From Straminergon stramineum (lineage: Eukaryota; Streptophyta; Bryopsida; Hypnales; Calliergonaceae): DNA of 64,000 nucleotides. Shown here one piece after another: positions 32,125-42,793 of the stretch. Each line of letters begins with the position of its first letter. Positions within the stretch are counted from its first letter, which is position 1. Location: contig OY987271.1 of NCBI GenBank assembly GCA_963920665.1, positions 10,791,350 to 10,855,349 of the forward strand. Direction: 5' to 3'. Position numbers and translations under genes: made by a program. Under the pieces are notes generated by a model, which was not told where the DNA came from, did no database searches, and saw only the letters and a list, made by a program, of their open reading frames with translations.

Positions 32125-35100
32125 ATGGCAAGTCAAAGGAAGCAGACCAAGGAATGGGAACCATGGCTGAACTTTATGGAGAATGGGATTAAGGTGACTT
32201 GTGTTTTTTGTGTTGGGACCTTCAATTACAAACGTGAGCGTGCTTTTGCACATTTCGGATATGGCTCAAAATCAGAGAGGTCAATTTGTTGAAGTATGCC
32301 TCGTCATGTGCGACATAGATTTGCCAATTGTACAGGTTTTGTCCCACTACGAATGGATGTCAGGGACATGTATGAGGGAGAACCAATTCAAAGTGCGCCA
32401 TCTAGAGCAACTGCACATGCAAGTTCAAGTGAAGCCACTGAAAATGAGGTGACGGGTGGGATCAATGGTGGGAGAGTGGAAGAAGGGGCAAACGTTTCAG
32501 AAGGAAATGATATTCTACAAACGTCAAATAGTCTTGCTGGATCGAATTCTACAAGATTAGGATCACTACGTCAACAACGCATGGCGAACGCATTCAACAT
32601 TGCGAAGAGGAAGGAGTTGGATGAGAAGTGGGCAAGTTTTTTCTATGAAGCGAATGTGCCATTTAATGTGGCAAGGCATCCAGCCTTCATTGAGGTTGTG
32701 AAGGCAACCTCATAGGCAAGGTTTGAATATAGTCCACCTTCTTACCATCAGTTCAGGACTAATTTAATTGAACCAAGGAGGTTGCAAATTGAGAAGCAAA
32801 TTCAAGAGAAGGTTGGATTTGTTGTCAAGCACTATAGGGTGTCGATATGCATCGATGGTTGGGATGATGTCAATCGGAGGCCCCTCATGAATGTAATGAT
32901 GTCATGCCCCGCAAGTGATGTATTTTGGGGGTCAATTGATACTACCTCGCAAAAGAAAACCATGCACTATATAGCGGACCAAATGAAAGTGTACATTGAG
33001 AAGGTGGATTCCAAATATGTGACACAAGTGTGCACAGATAATGCAACAAACATGCTTGGGGCATTGCAAGACATCACTCGAACATATCCGCACATTTTTG
33101 AGCAAGGCTGCATGGCACATGCACTGGATCTCATGTTGGAAGATTGGGCCAAAATCTAGGAATTTTTGGATTTAATTGGTAGGGCAAAAAGATTGTGCCA
33201 ATACATTCGAAACCATCATGCAACCATGTCGGTTTTCCATGAGTTGAGTCCGAATCTGCAACTTGTAGTGCCTAGCAAAACCCACTTCACTTGTAATTTC
33301 CTCATGTTGCAGCGCCTGGTGAAACTTAGAGGAGTCTTGGAGCGGTTAAATAACCACCCGCGTGTTCTAAATTACTTTGATACCCTACGGAACGAACAAA
33401 ATGGACCACAGGTAGCTACCGCTTCACATAATGTCAGAAGAACCATTCAAGATGTGGCTTTCTGGCAACGATGTGTGAATTATGTGTACATGACTGAAGA
33501 CATATTGAAGGCTTTGCCTATGTTTGATGGACGAGAACCAGCCATGGGTCGGGTGTGGCTCGTAATGTACAATTTGCGAGGGCACGTGTATTCTTTAAGA
33601 GAACCACCTTTCAGCTTACGTGATGACATAGCAATCATTTTGGAAGCATCTTTCAATGAAAGATGGAACATGGTTTTTGAAGATACACACTACACTACGG
33701 CCCTTTTGAATCCATATCTCTTGGATAATGTAGTGCTCAGGGTGGATGGAACTGCCCTACGTGCATTGTATAGAATCATCCGCAAGATGGTAGATTCAGT
33801 GGGTGTGAATTTCGATGATGTATTGGCGGAATTAACAAAATTTGAGGAGGGTAGTGGACTGTACAGTCCAGCTATGACACCCTACATCCGTGTAACACAA
33901 ATGCTTCCCCACCAATGGTGGCACACAGTTGGAAATCGAGCTCTTTCAAAAATTGCCGTGCATCTTTTATCCCTCACGTGTTCTGCCAGCTCTTGTGAAA
34001 GGAATTGGAGTATGTATTCTTTTGTTCACAATAAGGTCCGAAATCGATTAGCCCCCGAAAAGGCAAAGTCATTGGTATATATTTATACCAATAGCCGTGT
34101 ACTTTAGCAGCGACCAGGAGCCGATCCAGTTCGTTGGTATGATGCAAATATATACTCGGAGGATTCCAATCCAGATGCCCTTGGTCCGCTCCCGGTGAAT
34201 GAACGCAATCGGGAATTCGATGCAATGCAAGTAGAGGAAGAAGAAGAGATTGATGGAGAAGCCTACAGAGCACCTCAAGAGTATCCGACAAACCCAGATC
34301 TTTGGAGGCGAGGAGCTGATCACCTCGAGGAAGCAAGGAACTACTATGGAGATGTTGACAATGGAGAGGAGGAACTCCTTGATGGTCGTTGGGGGCCTTG
34401 GGGGCCACCCATTCCACCCAATCCACGTCGAAGCCCTTCACTTCCACTTCCTCAAAATGAAGGGATCGTTGAAGTCCCCGCTTTGTCGTCTTCTTTAGAG
34501 ACCAACAATCCAAATGACGATAACGTCGATGATGGTATTTCCCATAACAACAACGACGATGATGACAACCTCCCTCCAGGAAATGGCGGCAGAAATGGAA
34601 ATGGCGGTGGAAATGAAGATGGCAACGTAAACAAGGGGAGGAATGCAAATCCAAACCATGGAGGATCTTCTCACAATCAAGATGGCAATATAGGGCCTAC
34701 AAGAGTGGGGCCATCAACTCGAAACATTAGAGCTATTCAAGGACATCATGACAAAAACGTTAGAAATGCAAGAGTGGCACGCCCTATTGCAAGAAATCAA
34801 CCGGCTGGTAATGTGAGAAGGCCTTTTGATCTAGAGCATGTGGACCCTAATGATGTTTTTGCATTTGTAGAACCACCAGAAGACCTTGCCCGTGTACCCG
34901 CTCCAGTTGAAGGCCATCCTACTATTTCTAACCAAGGTATACAAACGCCACATTCCATAGACCCATCTTCAGTAACAAACTCAAATGTCATCCGAAGACC
35001 TTCTCCAACAGGGTTAGGCTCTCTGGGGAATGTTGATTTGACTCTGCAAAGCGTTTCACATGGTACTATTGGTGGTAGACCACCTATGGCCCCTCGGCCC

Positions 35101-35649
35101 CCCATTCGTCATGAACTAGGTCAATATCAACAAGGCCGTGGACAGACGAAAGGCCGTAGAAGGGCTGGAGGCCATGGAGGAAGTAGAGGCCGTGGATGAA
35201 GAGAAGGTCAACATATTGGAGAAGCATCATCATCAAGGCCTACTAATCATCTACTCCTTGGAATTGGGGCAAGAGATCCAAATAGGGTGATAGAACCGTT
35301 CCTAAGTACATACGTACCAGGACCTAGTGGGTCAACCCCGGCATTTGGTGTTCCAACAATTCCAAGTAGGCCCACTATAAATTATGATGCAGAAGACCCC
35401 AACGCACAACAACATAAGAGGTTCAAGCACAAACGTAGTCAAGGTCAAACTACAATAGAACTTCGAAATGAAAAATCAAAAGTTGAGGGACATTGGACCA
35501 TAGATAGTGGTGAAGCAAAAAATGAATATGACAGCAATGAAGATGCGAATGATGAGGCACCAGAGGATGATGATGTTGTTGTTCGAGATGCTAATGTAGC
35601 GGATCCAAGTGCCCAAGAAGTTCATAGGTCGAGTCGTTTGAATAATTGA
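32125..35649 (+). pseudogene. hAT transposase (BED-DUF659-hAT dimerisation) with long tail, five in-frame stops
   Basis: One frame of 1174 codons begins MASQRKQTKEWEPW. A BED-type zinc finger is seen at Cys26/Cys29 with His64/Cys69. The RNase-H-like core shows CIDGWDD (Asp244, Trp246) and CTDNATNM (Asp305), followed by the hAT C-x2-H-like CMAHALDLML (about 330-340). The hAT dimerisation motif CERNWSMYSFVHNKVRNRL, with the catalytic Glu, lies at about 624-642. hAT proteins normally end here; this frame continues about 513 residues as an acidic, Asn/Asp/Gly-rich, disordered tail with an RGRGQTKGRRR / GSRGRG stretch (about 1000-1024) and the end HRSSRLNN. In-frame stops lie at codons 56 (TGA), 197, 345, 661 (TAG) and 1025 (TGA). 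There is no frameshift. Because codon 661 is itself a stop just after the dimerisation domain, it may be the natural end, with the tail a separate or read-through product; open coding on both sides argues otherwise. Confidence 0.9.
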
Positions 35650-35985
35650 GGTTATTGAGTTGCATCGACGGTAGATCTCAGGTCTTTAAGAGTTGAAGAG
35701 AATTGTAGCAATTGGAAGAAAGATGGACGAGAAGCCAAAGGAATGTCTTAGGTAACCTATGAGAAAGTGAGCGTATTTTGGAAGTATAGATTCATTGTAT
35801 TGTTATTGTACTTTGTAATGCATGAATTTTATAAATAGTTTTGGTTATCACAAACATTGCAGCCTACTAATATTTCTTTTCTGTATTTTTGTGTTTGATG
35901 GGCATGTTGGAAACATTGGTGAGTGCAATCATGTAAAATATATTGCAGTTACTAGTTCTTTTTAATGCACTGGGGTCTCCCATTT
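35650..35985. other. 3' flank of the transposase gene
   Basis: AT-rich DNA between the last stop and the right subterminal repeats. It contains TTGTATTGTTATTGTACTTT-type plant 3' UTR sequence; no exact poly(A) site is assigned. Confidence 0.35.
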
Positions 35986-36034
35986 GTTCAAAAAATAAAT
36001 TTATATATATATATTGGAGAACACATAAGTAAAA

Positions 36035-36145
36035 TCCACCATTTCCCATCCGCGCCCTGACGCTCACGCTGAAGTCCACGCCCTGACGGTGGCACAATGA
36101 CATCCGCGCCCACACATGACGTCCGCGCCTTGGATCTCGCTGTCC
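36035..36145. repeat. GC-rich subterminal repeats, right end of the hAT element
   Basis: Several copies of TCCRCGCCCTGACG (for example at about 36050, 36076 and 36102-36128) lie about 150-250 bp inside the right terminus. They mirror those at 18150-18260 and the promoter cassettes and are probable transposase-binding sites. The last about 90 bp hold CCGTCC/GACCC-rich sequence up to the terminus, also seen just inside the left end (CGTCCGTCCGATTCG). Confidence 0.55.
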
Positions 36146-36289
36146 AAGGTGACATGTCATTCAAAAAAATTCCACAACTTTGAAAAATTGAAGCCATCCA
36201 GTGGGTCCAAATCGTCCGTCCATCCGATCCAGTTCGCCCGAGGGTCCGGGACGTCCGGTGACCCTGACCCGTCCGATATGACAACCCTA

Positions 36290-36297
36290 AAATATAG
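36290..36297. repeat. hAT target-site duplication, right (AAATATAG)
   Basis: An exact copy of 18030-18037, directly after the right terminus. It is followed by the last 21 bases of the split TTAA element. Confidence 0.88.
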
Positions 36298-36318
36298 TAT
36301 AGGAACTTTAAGGGTTAA
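36298..36318. mobile_element. TTAA-type element, right remnant beyond the hAT insertion
   Basis: The 21 bases end ACTTTAAGGGTTAA, the inverse of the left end TTAACCCCTAAAGG at 16801 (small differences). They complete the split element. Confidence 0.8.
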
Positions 36319-36518
36319 TATCATATTTCTCATTATTGTAACGAATATTAGTGTCAATTCCACTTTTTCATTGATATTGTACCAACATCTATCATTTAAA
36401 TATCTAATCTTAATCCCCAAAGTCAAATTAGCCCTTTGGGAACAACATGGATTTGGGGCAAGCTTGTATATTAATCTTGATTTTTGGTGTAAACTTTTGG
36501 ATTTTTTCTTCAAATGGC
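36319..36518. other. AT-rich spacer between the TTAA element and a MITE
   Basis: No feature seen. Confidence 0.3.
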
Positions 36519-36703
36519 AAATTTTGTTAAAATGACGATATTTCATACGCCATTTTCAAACCGTGCGGTCTAAACCATTTAAGATAGGGATATGTTTCCA
36601 ACTAATCAATCTAAACCATCTAGGACATATATAGATTTCAAACCGTGTAGTCTAAACTATAAAAGTGCCAAAATTGCATAATGATTGTCATTTTAACAAA
36701 ATT
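36519..36703. mobile_element. MITE, AATTTTGTTAAAATGAC ends
   Basis: The left end AATTTTGTTAAAATGACGAT and the inverse of the right end (GAATTTTGTTAAAATGACAAT) bound about 185 bp. Inside are AACCGTGCGGTCTAAACC-type near-palindromes, also found in the copy at 60279 and at 17512. No target duplication is resolved. Confidence 0.6.
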
Positions 36704-39423
36704 CACTATTAGGATAAAAAGTCACAGTAACTTTGAAGTATATAATTTCTTATATCAATCACTACGTAGTACTACAGGAGCAAAAGTTATGCTACAATAA
36801 GTTCACAATGGGGAGACTAGGCAACAAAAAATATCCAAAAAAAATGAAATTTTTTATCTTTTTATTTTTTTTCTCATACATTATATTTTTGTCTACATGG
36901 AAAGCTTTGATTCATTCCATTTGGATTGGTGATGAGAAAGTTATGGACTATGGAACTTCTTGTTTTAAGATTAATCATAAAAACTTCTCAAGAAAATAAG
37001 TATTAAATTTGTTTTTGTCTCAATCATAGAGAATCTACAAATGCTTTATTTTCTAGGGTTATTACATGAAGCATTTAATGTTTTTGTCCAAGAAATATTG
37101 TTTTTGGCTAGATTATGACCAATACTAGTATACTATGAGTACTACAAATATTGTGCAAGAGCAGTGTAGTTTAAGTCATGACAATGAATATAAAAATTAT
37201 AAAAATTTCATTTAAAATAAATATAAAATCACTGAAAATTCATTGAATATAAAGAAAATCATCAACACATTTTTAAATGATTTAAAACATTAAAAATGAA
37301 AGTATAAAATAATTCAGGCTAAAATTAAAAAATTAAAAAAATCCATAAAAAATCATGAAAAATAAATGAAAATAGGAAGCATGTAGGACCAAAAATTAGA
37401 AGAAAATGGATACATGAACATTTTGATTTTTAGAAAATAGTTTTAAAAAATTAAAATTAAAATTAAAATATCCATTATTCCTTATTTTTCAACCATTTGT
37501 ATCTTTGGGAAAAAAAATTGTGTTCTCTATACTTGTACAAAGATAGTGCACTTTGAGCATATGTGGAAGGTAAATACTCATTATTTTTAGAAAATTTCTT
37601 TACAGGCTTCTATAATTTTAATAGAAGTCCTTATCTACCAATTTTGACCTTTGGCTTTGCATTTCTAAACCAAAAATAGTACTAAAACCCCTCCAGATGG
37701 CAAAAGCAGATATAAAATTTGGAGCTATTTAAAAATGAAAAAAATAATTTTTAAAAAGTAAAGCAAATTAATCAATGTCTGCAAATACTACATGTACCTT
37801 TATTTCAAAATTCATATGAAACTAATATATGAAGAAAAAATTATAAACAAAAAACCACATGTCCAAAGTCAAGGAGATAAAAAGAAGGACAAGTGTTGCA
37901 ACAACCCTTGAACTCAATTTATACAATTTTAATTTTTAAAATCTGTACGGTTAGGTATGCTTGATAGAACAATCTCATTGTTTGGATTAGTGTATTTCAA
38001 TTCCATCTTCGAGCTATTAAGGATTTAGTATTTTTTTTGAAATTTTTTCCTAGACTTTCTACTCAAATTGTACATGTAATTTTTTTTAAATCAAAATCTT
38101 TAATACAAAAATTATAAGTTAAAAAGATTCAAAGAGGTGATTGCAAGAATTGGTGCCAATTGATTTTAGCATCGCACATAGGCATATCTCCATGTAGCAT
38201 GAAGAATTTGTCTTTCATTATAAATTTTGAAGCATGAAGTCGATCAACTTGAAATTTTTATTGTATACAGAGGTTTAGATAGTTTAGAAAATCCCTTTCT
38301 TTTAAATGAAAAGAATCATTTTTATTTAAAAGTCAATTTTGCTCATTTGTCACACTATAAGTTTAAGAGGGTTTAGTACTAGTTTAGTCCCCCAAGTTAA
38401 TGATTTAGAGGTGAAATTTCTATGGTCTCTTTCTACAATAGGCAAGCATATTTTTGCCAAAGGGCATTTAAATCATATATCCTCTATATATGATTATATT
38501 CATCATTCTATATCCTCCACATTCATACAAATAGAGCTTCCTTACACTGGCAGTTCTTGAACATTGAAGATGGTTTTAAGAGCATTATTTTAGTGAATCT
38601 CATCATAGTCATTTCCTCACAAATGGCCAATTTTTTTTAAACTATGCTTGATTTATTACAAATTGAAAATGGACATGCCTATTTTTTGTGAAAAAATGAG
38701 ACATAGTACAAGTAGGTATAATTAAGACTACATAGTACTTAAATTTAATACTTGTTGATAGTACAATAGATCTATAGTACAATCATTGGACAAAAATTGA
38801 CCAGCAAGATTTCCCTTCTAGTACTCATAATACTATTTTAAGCACCAAAACTCTAGAGTTTGGCAAAATGCTAAAAGATTAACCACCAATTCTTGCAATC
38901 ATCCAAAGTCAAATAATCTAATCAAGGAACATGTTCAAAATTGTATTTTCTTTACTTTAAATGCAAATATGTTGCAATCTATACAATGAAAGTTTTTGAA
39001 ATTTCTTCCCCACATTATTGGTTTAGTGTCGTGCAAGATCATATAGTTAGCTATACCAAAGAAAACGATGAAAACAATTTTTTACACTTTGCAATAGAAA
39101 TGATAATTTTAAATGATTTTTGATGAAAAAAGGACCAAAGACTTCAAGGGTTATTACTTGGTACAAATGAAATTGTTACCTATGAAAATATGATCATAAA
39201 TTTGTAAGTGACATTTTGTGAGTTCAAAAAAGGCCAGTTGCAATTAGTTTCAAGATTGTCTTGTTTGATTGAAAAATTGGTGATTATCATATTGAATGTT
39301 TGATGTTGCATGTTGTACTAAACAAGTGTTGAATATGCATGACATTTTTGTTGAATAATAAGGTTTTAGGATTTAGAACTTTTTTATCCTACAATAAATG
39401 GATTAGTACTAGGTAGTTGGCTC
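36704..39423. repeat. AT-rich DNA, distant long member of the 6661/44764 element family
   Basis: 36890-36955 matches the start of the body of 6661-7618 (GGAAAGCTTTGATTCATTCC, GATGAGAAAGTTATGGA). 37970-38030 matches its middle (TTGGATTAGTGTATTTCAAT). 38940-39155 matches its end (AAATGCAAATATGTTGCAAT, GATGAAAAAAGGACC). The order is kept but the span is about 2.4 kb instead of about 0.95 kb, so this may be a longer relative or one expanded by insertions. No transposase frame is visible. Confidence 0.45.
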
Positions 39424-40262
39424 TTAACCCCTAAATGACCAAACTACACTTTTTTAGCAACATAGCAATTTTCGGCAGCCTGCCACAAATAGAATGTTGT
39501 TGTTTTCTTTAAAATTTTCAAATAACAGGTGGAAAAGTTTTTTCTCTTAAGACCCAAAAATTTTCATAACTTTTGACTACATGGTTAAAAAGTTATTGCA
39601 TGGTATGTAATTTTCAATGTTTGGTGGGCAACTTGGACAACTCAAAAAAATCTTTAAAAATCATTTTTTTCATAAAAAAAAATTTGAAATTGGTTTCTAG
39701 ATTTTTATATATAAGTAAAAATTTGAATCATTCCATTTTGATTAATGAGATGAAAATTATGAGGAGTCTTAGTATGCATGCATTTATAGATACTGCTCTA
39801 AAATAAACTTTGAAGTCTTTTATTTAACTCAATTTTCTATATTTTTTGAAAAAAATAAAATCATTGGATGTAGATTATTTATTACAATATGAAAACCATT
39901 GAGATTGGCATTTTTCAATTCCATAACTAAATTCTTAACAATTTAGTATTTTGAAATAGTCTCTATTTTTGGTACTTACTATTTTTTTCCTACATGTTGT
40001 ATAATTCTAAATGATCTGAATTTTTTCAAGCACGTAGCCAGCTTGCCTTGAAGAATGAATCTAAAGAAGCACCACCACATTGGGCATTTTCTCATACAAA
40101 TGTGACCTTGTAAAGTGCATTTGCCTTATTTTTGCAAGGTTGAAAAAATGATTTTTGTCAATTCAAACACTAATATCTTGCAATCTACATGGTGGAAATT
40201 TCTGAAATGGTAGTTTTGGAGCTTTTTTGGTGAAAACATAGTCAAAAACTTTTAGGGGTTAA
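39424..40262. mobile_element. TTAA-type element, intact ends (839 bp)
   Basis: TTAA at both ends, left TTAACCCCTAAATGACC, right CTTTTAGGGGTTAA. It is closely related to 41841-42793 and to the split element at 16801. An apparent small open frame (39573-39806) is low complexity and not taken as coding. Confidence 0.8.
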
Positions 40263-41840
40263 GAGTGACATGAAAAGCCAAAACCACATCATCAAGGCTA
40301 AGTATTGGTAAGGCCAAGTGCGGATGGGGGCGCATGTGAGTGGCTTCAAGGGCCGAATGTGGGTGGGTGAAGGGGCAAGTGTGGGAAGCAATACCCTTCA
40401 GAAAGGCAAAAATTGAAAAAATAAAAAAAGATGTTTGTACATAAATCTCTGCCCTATATTTTTATTTTTAAATCAACATGAAAAAATATAGGATTAGGAT
40501 GAATTTGCAAATTAAAAATGCAAATATATAAAGGGAAGTATTAGACATTTGCTCTTGATTTCTTTGTTTAAATATCAATGTGACAAATAATACTCCTTCC
40601 ATCCCCAAATGATCTTCCTTGTTGGACAGAATGTTTAGGATGAAGCCTGAAATTCTAAAATAAACACTTAAAAATCCATTTTGTGTTGTACGTAGAATTT
40701 GGTATACTCCTATCACCTTATAAACTTTGAGTTTCAAAGCCCTTTTCAAACTACAATATTAGGGTACTAAAAAGTGGAATTTGGGGGGCATTTTCAAAGA
40801 ACATTAGTAGGCACTTAGTTGTTGAGTGTGAAGTTGTCATTTGGTGGGCACTTAGTATGGGCCTAAAACCATGTATAGACCTCTGTTCTACCTCCCATAG
40901 CTTCATTTCTTTCAATAGGGCAACACTCACAGAAATGCAAAAAATAAGAACAAATAGTATTGATTGACCCCTTTAGTCATTTAATTTATCTTTCAATTGA
41001 TGATTTCATAGATGGAGGGAGAACTACTACTTAGAGTTGTTTTGTTGGTCCTAGATAGTATTTAAAATCAAGTTTTATAAATTCACAACATTACAAAGTG
41101 TGACAAAGGAAGTACATGATTACAAAGAGTCTTTGAAATTGGCAAAATAGAAAATGGGAAGTCTTTGCTTAAATCTTCAACTTTCATATTTTATTTTTGA
41201 AATCAAAATGACAAATAAATCATAAATAAGGAAGACACTTGGAGAATTAATATTGAAACTTTTTCTTTAATTTTCCACCCTTTATTTTTAGTTTATAAAT
41301 CAACATGACAAATAATACTTGAGTACGATGAATCACTAGAAATTGCAAAAAATGAATAGGGAAGTTCTAACTTAAATCTCCACACAATATTTTTTATCTA
41401 TAAAATCAAAGTGACCAATAATTCATGATTAGAAGGAGTTTGGGAGATTTCAAGAAATAAATAGGATTTTTTAAAAATAGAATCCCTTTATTCTTTATTT
41501 TTAAATCATTGTGACAAATTATACATAAGAAGAGTGATTTTTTGCAAATTGAAAATTAAAGTGACAAATAATTCATGATTGGTTAAAATTATTCTTTGAG
41601 TATTGTGAAAAATTAGTAGGAAAGTTCATACTTAAATCTCCATCTTCTATTTATTTATTTTTAAATCAACATAAAAAATTATTCAAAATTGAGAGGATTC
41701 TTTTAGAATTGCAAAAATTACAAGAATAAGTTCTTACTTAATTCACCACCCTTTATTTTTATTTTAAATCAATGTGACAAATAATACATGAATAGGATGA
41801 TTTTTTGAAGAGTTAAAAAACAAATAGAAGACATCTTATT
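40263..41840. other. AT-rich intergenic DNA (no gene)
   Basis: Recurrent diverged pieces of about 100 bp share AATCTCCACCCTTTATTTTT, AAATCAACATGACAAAT and a following AATGATTGC-like stretch (about 40440-41820, continuing at 42800-43080). They suggest an old degenerate tandem repeat. A GC-richer patch at 40310-40400 has no recognisable gene. Confidence 0.4.
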
Positions 41841-42793
41841 TTAACCCCTAAAGGACCAAATGGTGTTTTTTGGCAACATAGCGATTTCAGGCAGCTCACT
41901 ACGGATGGAATTTTGATTTTTTTTCTTTGAAATTTTCACACAACATTTTCCCGAGGAGTAGCTTTAAGACCCAACAATTTTCATAACTTTTGAATACATG
42001 GTTAAGAAGTTATTGTATAATTTGTTGTTTTCATTGCTCGGCGGGCAGCCCGGGCAGCAATAAAAACTTCTTGAAAAATCACTTTTTTTTAAAATAAAAA
42101 TTTGAAATTGGTTTTCTACATTTATATATACATGAAAAGCTTTGAATCATTCCATTTTGATTTGTGAGACAAAAGTTATGAAGAGTTTTAGTTGTGGATA
42201 GTTTGTAGGTAGTAATGGAATCTCTACTCTCAAATAAACTTTGAAGACCTTTATTTCACTCAATTTTTAATATTTTTGGAAAAAAATAAAAATTTGAGGT
42301 GTAGATTGTTTATTACAACATTACAACCATTGGGATTGGCATTTTTCAATTCCATAAATAAATTATTAACACTTTAATATTTTGAATCATTCTCTACTTC
42401 TTTCAACTTACTATTTTTTTCCTATATGTTGTACAATTCCAAATGATCCAAAAATTTTCAAGCATGTAGCCAACATGACTTGAAGAATGAATCCAAAGAG
42501 TTTCAACCATTTTGGACATTTTTTCATAATGATTTGACCTTGTGGAGTGCATCTGCCCGGATTTTTGCAGGGCCAAAAAATGGCTTTTTGTCACTTGAAA
42601 TGCTAATATCTTGCAATCCAAACGGTGGAAATTTCTGAAATTTTTTCCACATCTTCCCAAACCAGATTACTACAAGATCCTACGGTTACATTTGTCCAAA
42701 AATTTATTTTTTCTAAAATTTGGTACTTGTATTGGAGATGACAGTTTTGGAGCGTTTTTAGTGAAAACATAGTCAAAAACCTTTAGGGGTTAA
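41841..42793. mobile_element. TTAA-type element, 14-bp perfect inverted ends (953 bp)
   Basis: TTAACCCCTAAAGG at 41841 and its exact inverse at 42780-42793. The body is homologous to 16801-18029 and 39424-40262. At the position corresponding to the hAT insertion it reads GTGAAAACATAGTC uninterrupted (about 42762-42775), giving an empty-site reference for the 18-kb insertion. Confidence 0.85.

Larger units (their letters stand above)
18038..36289. mobile_element. 18.25-kb hAT transposon with kinase and RING genes
   Basis: The left terminus CATGGTTGTCATA (18038-18050) and right terminus TATGACAACCCTA (36277-36289; inverted TAGGGTTGTCATA) form 13-bp imperfect inverted repeats. Both are flanked by AAATATAG (18030-18037 and 36290-36297), a perfect 8-bp duplication, as expected for the hAT superfamily. 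The insertion splits a TTAA element whose halves remain on both sides. Inside are a hAT transposase, a kinase-like gene and a coiled-coil/RING-H2 gene, all intronless, plus GC-rich repeat cassettes at both ends and at the promoters, and long AT-rich degenerate repeats. It is unusually long for a hAT element. All three genes carry in-frame stops, so this copy is not autonomous now. Internal direct duplication (24500-26990 and 29990-31840) explains part of the size. Confidence 0.9.

Noticed and set aside
34250..34680. Overlapping antisense frames opposite the transposase tail
   Set aside because: Shadows of the GC-richer coding strand; no independent signals.
18028..36299. A 9-10 bp target duplication (AAAATATAG), as in Mutator-like elements
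   Set aside because: Extending to 9 bp needs unequal termini (an extra base on one side); 8 bp gives symmetric 13-bp ends and fits the encoded hAT transposase.
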